Positions 55,145 through 64,000 of a DNA stretch of 64,000 bases are shown here, in pieces. Source of the DNA: Umbilicaria muhlenbergii (Eukaryota; Ascomycota; Lecanoromycetes; Umbilicariales; Umbilicariaceae); NCBI GenBank assembly GCA_000611775.1, contig KK106982.1:5164391-5228390 (forward strand), read 5' to 3'. How positions within the stretch are numbered: position 1 is the first letter of the stretch; every line of letters begins with the position of its first letter. The translations under genes and the position numbers were made by a program. The notes under the pieces are model-generated. The model worked only from the letters and a program-made list of their open reading frames with translations. It was not told the origin of the DNA and did no database searches.

Positions 55145-58100
55145 ATTGCTGATGAAGTTAAGTGTCTGATTTTCTTGATGACTCTGAATGAGTTCATGAA
55201 CTGCTGTTTGATCTTCTTATTCTGAATGCTTGATATAATGTACTCTCAGTGTAACTGTAGGTTGATCATGTCACTGACTTTGAAGAACTTCAGTGTATGC
55301 TTGTCATCATAATATTCCTTCATGTGAATAATGATGAAAGTTATGATGTCTTTCACGTCAACTGCTGTAGATCTGTATTTCATCATCTCTGTCATTGAGT
55401 CTGCAGGATTCACATCTTGAATTTCTCTTGAAGCTGCCTCATTTGCAGGCTCACTATTCTCATTGACTCATAAAAAATTGAGTGCTTCTCTGATCTGAAA
55501 TTCATAGAGGACTTCAGTTGAGGTTTTGATGATGCTGAAATACTTCATAAAGTTGTTCAGGGCTGTCTGCATTCTTGATAATATTATGACTCAACCTCTG
55601 ATGTCCTTCAATGTCATCAAGAAGTATCATAGAGTGATCTCTGCTGTTTAATTTATAATTTCAGAGTTATCATCTGTCTGAGGGTGATACACTGTTGAAA
55701 GTAGTGATTTAACTTTTAACTGCTTGAAGATGCTCTTTCATATTTCTGTCATGAATTTTGAGTCCCTGTCTGTCAAGATTGCCTTGAGGAGGCCTCAGTT
55801 CATAAGAGTTAAACAATTGAGGAATTTTATGACTCATTGTGCATCCTTTCATGTGATTTTGCCAGGGATAAAGTTTACTGCTTTGCTGAATTTGTCTGTT
55901 AAAGACATTATGCAGTCATATTCTTTCAGCAGAGGTGTTACAGGCAGTCTCAGTATGAAGTTTAATGAAATGATGTGAAAAGGTCATGAAGGCATCAGAA
56001 TTGATTGAAGAGCACTGTATAATTTATGTCTGAGTGTTTGACATAACTGACATTGAGGGCATGAGTGAATAAACTCATGAAGCTTTTTGAAGAGGTTGAA
56101 GAAGTATAATTTCTCAGTGAGATGCTCATGCATCCTTGCATATTCAGAGTGTCTCAGCTCATTGTGTACTTGCTGAAACAGTTCCTTTTTCAAGTCATCT
56201 ATTGATGAAATGTTTAACTGAAGGCTGGTTTTCAGGTCCTTGTAGTAAATCAAGTCATTTATTATCTTATATGATAAAGCTGAGGTGTTCTCTTCTAATC
56301 TGATGTTTGCTTTTATCATGACCTTGACTCTGATTCACTGAGCGTCTTGATCATATTCAGCAATCAGGCGCTCTTGAAACTCTGAGTTTAACTTCATCAG
56401 TGAAATCAGGTATGCCATTATGTTGTAGATTAATGATGTGTAAAAAGCATCAAGAGTTGAGGTATCTGACTTCTGATGATAATTTCACTCTGTCAATCTG
56501 AATAACGCGTCTGGTATCACATTGAATTTATCAGGCTTGTAGTGAATGTCAAGTTGAAAGCATTGAAGGTATTCAGATGCTCAGATGAGTCATAAATTCA
56601 TCTTTTCAGTCAATGTTGTTGACAGGCTTAATTGACATACTATGTTAACTGTTGCTGCATGATCAGTATATATGATAGTGACCTTGATGACTGATTCAAT
56701 CATGTGTTGTATTTTCTGAACAACTCATATTAAATCTGTCATCTTTAACTCAGTAAATCAGTATTTAGTCTCTGCATCTGCAAGCAGCCTGCTGAGGAAA
56801 CATATAAACTTCATTTTTTTTTGTTTCACCTCTGAAGTCAGTTCTGCCTTGGTTTCACTGTCACTTTGACAGTGATAAACATGAGCATTGAACCTGAATT
56901 CTTTCAATGCATCTAAGTTGACATACAGCTGACAGGCTGAATTGAAGTGAGTTAATATGATTAACTGAGAGAACATTGCCTGAAGTTGATTGAATGCTTG
57001 AAGCTCTTATGAAGTTGACATGTTTACCTTTACTCTTTTAATCATCTTTTTCCTCACTGTGCTCTTGAATAATTTACCTGATCACTTTTTAATGATCTTG
57101 TTTAGCAGCGTTTTTTGTTCCTGAAGTGATTTCAAAATAGCTGCATACCTTGATATGTATTGTTGAAGGTACTCAGTAAGATCAAGGTATTTCTTGAGAG
57201 CACTCAGTGATTTAGAGAATTTTAGTCAGGTAATTGCTGTGAGCTTTTCTTTCACTGTTGTTAATCTTAAAGCATCAACTCTCTGCTCAAGGAGCTTTAT
57301 TGAGGAATAATCAAGAAATGACTTCTTGAGTGAGAGGCAAATATTCTTCTTCATTAACACTCTGAATACACTATCTAGGTGACGCAGGTGCTCATTCAAC
57401 ATGTTGAAGTATATAATAATGTCATTCACATAAGCTCATGTGAATTAATGTTGCTCTTGAAGGACTTTGTTTATCATTCTTTATACATAAGCTGATGAGT
57501 TTTTATATTTCATGACTGTCACTTTGAATACTTCCTGACCTCAGTGGGAGGACACTGTAAGCTTGTGACAGGTCTCTGATTTTACCCTTCATTAATGAAA
57601 GAAGCTGCTACAATCTATCATTGATATGTAGTTGAATTCATGTACTGCTGTGAGGATCTCAGCTTGAGATGACATTAAATAAGTGTTCAGCATTGTGATC
57701 TTGTTTAAGGCTCATATGTTAATCATTACTCTGCCTTTACAGCCATCCTGAGTGTCTCTTCATATGATGAAACAGGGATACATGAATGAAGTGACAGTTG
57801 ACACTCATTTCAGGTGATTCTCAGCATGTAGTTTATTGAATGTTTTATTGATTAACTCTTTATCCTGCTTCTTCAATGAGTATACTTTAACTTGTTCAGC
57901 CTTGTAGAGCTCTCTTCAGTTGTTCAGAAGTGATATGTTCATTCACTCTGATTCAAGAATATTGATGATGTTGTCTCAATTTTCTCATAACTGAGGGTAT
58001 TGATTGATGATCTCAGTGATTTGGTGTAGGGTGCTTGCATCACCACATACAGTGATTTCATTCAGTAGCAGAGTCTCTGTTGTTAATTCTGATGAAGTTG

Positions 58101-59900
58101 CAGGTTTTGCTGTGAATAAGCTGTTCATGACTATGTTGAATGCCGTGACTGAAGCTAGAATGCTTCAAAAACTTCAATATACTCAGCTCTTATTATCTCT
58201 TGAGCGGGCCTTTCAGGCAGCAAGCATTGAGGTGTTCAGATGAGTTGAGTAACAGCTGTCTGTCTCATATTTCACTACCTGACCTAGATGAGTCTTCTGA
58301 GGTAGAATCACAGGCTTTTTGAACTCATTGTAGATCAGTACTTCAGACATCACATGATTGATGATATGAGCATACATCATGAGTTCAATATCAATATCAT
58401 TAAGTTTAAATAAGAGGTCCTTGTCCTTGAGGAGTTCAATCTCATGAAATAAGGTGATGAGTACTGCAATTTAAGCCTGTGATGAAATCACAGTGTACTC
58501 ATTAAGCGTCACTGTTTTATTTGTCTGAGCGTTAAATCTAGTTGTTACATGTAGTGAAATGATGATATTTTGGCAGCTTTCTATCACAGTCACTGAGTTC
58601 TTTAATTACAGCTTAACAGTGACCTCCTCTGCTGTTAGTATATTCATCTCAATAAGCATGTTTGCTTTGAGGTTGTTAATTAAATGAAATTCATCACTGA
58701 CATGAGCTGTCCTGCTGTTGATGCCTGAGAGGTAAATATTCAGAGTGACATACTCATTTACTTAATGAGTTGCAGTCCTGAGGCTGCAGACTGAGATTGA
58801 TGATGCTGTTCACTTCACCTTGTGAGTTTTATTCAAGATTAATTCATGAAAGAACTGTCTGTCAATGAGGCTCATAATGCATCTGTTATCAATGCAGACT
58901 GACTCTGCAGGTGTATCTGACTTTTCACTGAATCTCATCTTCATTGTGATGTATCATCAACCCTGAAAAGTGTATTCTTGCATAGGCTGCTTTGGCTTGC
59001 TTGAGCTCACTATGATAAGGTGATTATGTGAGCCCTTAATAAATTTATGATTGATCACTGATAGACAGCCTTTTCAGACATGCTTATGCAGTTTGTTGTT
59101 TGACTGAAATTCCTCATGACAGTTTCAGCAGGAGAGGAAGGATGTATAATAATTTATATTTAAGTTTTTTAATTCTCCTCCTGATCCTTTCACGGCTTGG
59201 CTGTCTTGCTCATTATATTCATCAAAACTTAATATGTAGATGTCCTCAGCATCTTGCTGATAAACTTGCTCATAGAAATCATCTTTTCACTCCTGATAAA
59301 ATGCCTGCTCATCTTCATCAGGCTCTTCATGATAAGCTCAGAGATGATTAAACTGTCAGTGTTGAAAAGGGTTCTTGTTTTCAGCATTTTGATTCAGTGG
59401 TTAATTTACATCAGTGGATGGTTTTCTGTTTCTGTTTGTGATCATGAGCGGTTAATGTATCTTTTCAAGTTGAGATGTGACTGTGATTTGATCTTGTGCC
59501 TGTGCATTGTTAGAATTTCTTCAATCTTGATATGCAGGATAACAGTCATATCCTTTGTTAAATCACTCAGCATTATGAAAGGAAGGGTTATTGACAGAAT
59601 AATTAATATTAAAAAACAGAGAATGATTATTCCCTTGAAATTGAAATTGAGATGAATGATTGAAATGTTGCTTGTCTTGTTGATTGCCTGGCCGGTGTTC
59701 TCATCAATCATTGAAGATATTATCATGGCTAGATTCTTGATCTTTGATGTACATGTTAAATTAAATATCTTTCTGGTAATTGACGTCCTTGATAAGGGTC
59801 ACTATGATAGAGTTTGATGTGAGGTGAAGTAGGTGTAAGTGTAACTCAGCATTTAAATGCTCATAAGCAGTTAAAACTTGCACTGTCTTTGTTGTAACAG
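55145..59900 (-). mobile_element. LTR retrotransposon F (relative of element C), degraded, ends unresolved
   Basis: Read on the minus strand, pieces match the protein of element C in the same order. About 59,100 has a finger-like NCHEEFQSNNKLHKHV; about 58,900 has the protease-like IMSLIDRQFFHE. At 57429-57226 is a reverse transcriptase piece, LMKKNICLSLKKSFLDYSS, against LMKKGICLSLKKSFLDYLT in C. At 56319-55984 is the integrase zinc domain, NELRHSEYARMHEHL...CPQCQLCQ, and toward 55,200 a Gypsy C-terminal segment reading YYDDKHTLKFFKVSDM. I found no LTR pair. The chromodomain end abuts the AT-rich block, so the copy is truncated or its LTR is too mutated to see. Confidence 0.75.
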
Positions 59901-61085
59901 TTTCAGTGTTCTTCTCATGCAGAATGATGAACTGTATATAAAAGGTTGAATCTCAATGATGTTTAACATTCTGAACAGTGTACTGTAAAGCCTCTAGAGC
60001 TGTCAGAGCTTTATTAAAATTATTCTGAAATCTGACTTTCAAGACATTACATCATTTGAATACCTCATTGTTGTCATTCCTCATATGATGATCATTGAGA
60101 TGAGACAGGATTAAATTTCTAATCTCTGTCTCATCCTGATCTCATTTCATCTCAGTGATGATTTTTCAGTTTCATCCTGATCTTGTTAATGAAATGAGAC
60201 AAGAATAGTCCTGTTGTCTCTGCATCATTAATACATCATGATGACAGTAACTTAGGCCTAATCTAAAGAGGCTTGATACAATATTACATTAAGATAAACA
60301 TCATTTAAGGAGTCATCAGTTTACATTTCATAATAAATCATTACATTTGATCATTAGAACTATTGAATTGAGTCTTAATATAATCTGCACATGACTAACT
60401 GTATCTACTGAACCAAAGCACCAAATTCACTCATATATCACTTCACAAGTGTCAAATTCTTTAACTGTATTGTGATACACTTGCTGTGAATGACAGCAAG
60501 TTGAGTGTCTAGATAAAAGTTGAATTAGTATAACATTAAAAATAGGAGGTTAGAACTTTCATTTTTAAAGAAGAATATCATGTACTCTTTCATCATTTCT
60601 TGCAGTACCTTCAACGTGATATGTTGTATCTGAAAGCTCATGTCCTCAGTAGACATCATTTCAGCCATGATCTCATGAACAATTCTACTGAATGAGGCTT
60701 TTGAAATGAGGAGATCTGTCAACTTTTGATATTATTTAATTTCACGCAGCACTTGAACTGTATAATCATTGAGATAAATCATTAAAATTGATCATTACTA
60801 TGCTGATATAACTTATCATCAGGCCGTGCAGCAGGTTTAAGCATTGTAAACTTTTCAGCTAAATGTGAAGTTCCTGCTGCTCTTGCAGCAGCATCAGCTG
60901 TTCTTCATGCATGAATATCAATACAATACTGTGCCAGGCGCTGTTGATAATTGATGATGAAAGTGATAATGATGATGATGATGACTTGTGCATTGATTTT
61001 CTTCTTTCTAGGATTGGCCTTGGCCTTGGCCTTGACGTGCACAGCATGAGTTGAATCAGCTTTTGCTTTTGCTTTTGCAGCAGTC
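59901..61085. other. Degraded repeat sequence between elements F and B
   Basis: No gene supported. Minus-strand peptides near 60,860-61,080 are Ala/Lys-rich (KAKAKADSTHAVHVKAKAK, EKFTMLKPAA) and could be the gag start of an older element into which copy B inserted. CpG is almost absent. Confidence 0.35.
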
Positions 61086-61373
61086 TGTAAGGTGCAGAGT
61101 GTATGACAGAGCATCATAATGATGTTTAAACAAAGTGTCATAAGCAAAAGTCATGATAAAGTCAATGCAGTGATTATATGTTTTTTATTTGATGACAAAA
61201 CTGATCACTGAGGAAGCAGGTTTCTGCACCTCCTTATGAAGAGTTTTCACTTGATGTCAAGGCGCTAGGCGCTGAGTCATCATATTTAAGTTATAGTGTC
61301 ATATCATAGTGTCATACTATAGTGTTGTATCATAGTGTCATATTGTCATACTATATATATGATGGCCCTGACA
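61086..61373 (-). repeat. 3' LTR of element B
   Basis: 288 bases, same ends as the D LTRs. The internal short-unit array (about 61,300-61,355) is shorter and irregular (CATAGTGTCATA-type). Confidence 0.8.
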
Positions 61374-64000
61374 CAGCATTCCCCTTCTCATGATGCTGTC
61401 CTCAGTGTCAATTGACTTCAAATTCATCATCATAAACATCATCATGATGACCTGATAAGTGATTGATCATGTAGAGTGAGGGTGTGAAACTGTGCTAAAG
61501 TAAGACTGATCACATGCTTCATTTAATTGTTATGATATCACATCTGGCAGTAAGTTCCTCCTAACATAAACATCAAAATTAAAATGTTTATCATAAGTTT
61601 AAAACACTCTTTCCTTGTGTTTCTTCTTCATCATCTCTCTTACAACATGTCATTGTACTTTTCATGACTTTTCTGCAGCTCATTGAGTGACTTGATGACT
61701 TCATGACATCATCCTCATTGCAGAGGTGTTCATCTCATGAAGGAAGTATCATGAAGCTTGCAGCTCACAGCTCAACATTCTTGCAGTGTCATACTTCCTG
61801 TCATACATCATATGAATGTTAACATGATATATAAGCAATCAATAATTGAACTCTTGAACTCATGATCATGAACAATGATGAAGACTCATCTTCATCAGGG
61901 AAGCTCATTGATCTCTGAGCTCAGTGTGATGAGGAGAGCTCTGAATCAAAGTCAATGAGTGAAATTGTGATGATCAACACCTTCAGAAAGAGATGAGGAA
62001 ACAGAATGATAAAATTGACTGTTTAACATCTGAAGAAGATCAGGCATTTATTTTTGAGTGACATCTTCAACAGCAGTTTCTGCTCTGTATGATGTCATGA
62101 TGATACCTCACTGCCGGCTCATGTGCAGCAGGCTCATCATCATGAGTGTGTGATTTGAGAGAACCTCAGTCACATGTTGTCAGATACTGCTCACTGTGAC
62201 TCTTGTATAAAAGTTGAAGTTGATCACTGCTTTGTGTCAGACAGAGGAGTCTGCACATGTTGCATATCTTTTTACAACCCTCATGAGCAATGCACAGCAG
62301 AGTCTTTGATCATCACTGCTCTTGACTCTGAGAGCTCTGATGTTGTTGTCCTGACACGTGTTTATGATGATCAGAGGGATGACAGCACATCATAAGTCTG
62401 CTTTTCTTAATCTCTTTTTATTTTGTTTAGTATGACAAAGTGTCATACTTTATGTTGTACTTTTGTCATACTTTATGTCATACTTTTGCATTGTTAATTA
62501 GTCATAACATTCAATGACTGATCATCAGATCCTCATGCTGTCATCTTTTATCAATCATTATCAGCATCCTTCATGCCCTCTGCAGCTGCTCCTCAACATG
62601 AGTTTCTTGACTCTCTTGAGATCAAAATGTGTTAATTCAGTAATTTTAAGAAGCTCATTTAAACTCTTACTGTCTTGCTGAAGAGCACTGCTCATGCTCT
62701 CTGCATCCTCAACACTCATTAATCTTGTCATCATCAAGAGTATATTGAACTCTGTGAGCAGCATCATGTTGAGGAGATGAGGTCAAAGGCTTCATCAGAC
62801 AATGAAGAAGAATTTAAGACAGCAGAAGACAAGTAGATAAATGAAAGTAACTTGATGCAACACTGATGAGGAGTTGAGTGTAAGATGTTGATCTCAGATT
62901 CATTTTGATCTTTAAACCTGAAATGAAATGCTTCTGTGCTTAAGTGTTCTCTGCAATGTGACATGTCTGTGATAATGTAGTTCATGCAGTAATCTTATTA
63001 AAGATCTTGTTATAACATCATAACATCATAGCCCCTGTTGTACTTGTCATAGAGCACAGGCTTCATCATAAGAGATCAGGTTAACAAAGCTGACAAAGTT
63101 TTTAATTCTTAAGACTCATGACTTTTGTGACAGCTTTCTTAAGACTCATGACTTTTGTGACAGCTTTCTTAAGGCTCATGACTTTTGCAACAGCTTCTCA
63201 ATCAATCTTGAAGAATCACATCATACAACTCACCTGAATTTCAGTTTATCAGAGTTGTCAGCATGAAATTTTCACATTTTTGCCTTTGCATTGCAGATGA
63301 AGTGTGTTGACTCTCATATGTCATTTCACACTTGATCTGTCAGCTTTCATTTGATGAGGTATTGAAGTCTGCTGTCATGAACATGATTATTCACAATTGC
63401 CTTGACTTCTCACTCATCATCTCAGTTGAGTAGTAGGTCTTTTCCTATCAATGCAGAGGACACATGACATGTGCCTTGAAATGACTTCAATAAGGTGATG
63501 TTGAATACATTATAAATGTTTTGATCCTCTGAGAGGTCAAGTTCATATGATGACTGACTTATCACACATCATATCATGAATGAGCTGAGTTTTTTTCAAT
63601 GCAGTTTCTTCATCTGTTTGTTCACTGACACATTCTTTTCATTGATCAGTATTAAATCACCTTCTTTGAATGTTATCTCTGTTCAGCGCTGATTATAATA
63701 ATTTACATACATTTCATTAACCTGTCATAACTGCTTCTGAGTTGTTGCAATTTGATCTTGAAGCTGCTGTGCATCTGCATAAGGTCTTATTTGTTCATGT
63801 GAGTGCTGTATAAGCAGCTTACTTAGACTCATCTGAGGGTCTCACTTTAAGTTAAGCTGAAAGGGGCTCTTTCCTGTAGCAGCATGTATGAAGTTGTTGT
63901 ATGAGAACTTCATGCAGGATAGAAGCTTGACTCAGTTCTCTTGCTGCTCATCAACAAATATGTATAAATACACCTTCAGGGACTGGTTCTGCCTCTCTGT
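61086..64000 (-). mobile_element. LTR retrotransposon B, second copy of the D family, inverted and cut by the window edge
   Basis: Its 3' LTR is 61086-61373 (read on the minus strand TGTCAGGGCC...CACCTTACA). The adjoining 61,374-64,000 is the reverse complement of D from about 49,500 to 52,250: integrase end (DEQQEN and CTAAAGAGCCCCTTTCAGC-like DNA), chromodomain, tandem repeat and the 3' region. It therefore runs off the right edge with reverse transcriptase outside. Differences from D are nearly all transitions, so the pair is a direct record of the mutation process. Confidence 0.85.

Overview
The window is nuclear DNA of a filamentous ascomycete (Pezizomycotina; Dothideomycetes is a guess I hold weakly). 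The evidence is short GT-AG introns of 42-130 bases with CTRAY-type branch points, fungal-type STAND/NLR immune-receptor genes, a PMT1-family protein mannosyltransferase, subunit e of mitochondrial ATP synthase, a cytoplasmic dynein intermediate chain, and C-to-T hypermutated LTR retrotransposons. There are two assembly gaps (21185-21306 and 35183-35409). I found no convincing rRNA, tRNA or CRISPR feature.

Bases 1 to about 32,200 form a gene-containing compartment of normal composition. In order it holds: a five-exon C2H2 zinc-finger protein (+); a small secreted protein (+); an NLR with a HeLo-like N-terminus, NACHT, ankyrin repeats and a ZZ finger (-); a small terminal-inverted-repeat DNA element; a secreted Thr/Pro-rich protein with a cysteine-rich C-terminus and an apparent frameshift (+); an NB-ARC/TPR STAND protein (-); a decayed coiled-coil gene; dynein intermediate chain (-); ATP synthase subunit e (+); Pmt1 (-); a conserved-looking acidic protein (-); and a decayed phosphotransferase-like gene (-). 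The two STAND genes flank the secreted protein, a layout suggestive of a non-self-recognition neighbourhood. Dynein and subunit e are divergent housekeeping genes sharing a 568-base intergenic region; subunit e and PMT1 converge.

From about 32,400 to 64,000 the DNA is a gene-poor block of nested, hypermutated LTR elements. Element D (37340-52640, TSD GATTC) carries a complete second element C (39403-46226, TSD GTAAT). A second copy of the D family (B) lies inverted at 61086 to the window end. A relative of C (F) lies inverted at about 55,150-59,900. A gag relic at 32,935-34,918 is split by a non-hypermutated, hAT-like element with a 14-base TIR, 8-base TSD and a 33-copy 13-base minisatellite (34927-36419).

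The most interesting signal is the mutation spectrum in that block. Comparing repeat copies within the window, the C-to-T changes fall mostly in CpC and CpG, less in CpT and least in CpA. This is the reverse of canonical RIP. Element C keeps one reading frame for about 6 kb that is broken almost only by TGA, and I met no TGG codon in the parts I read.
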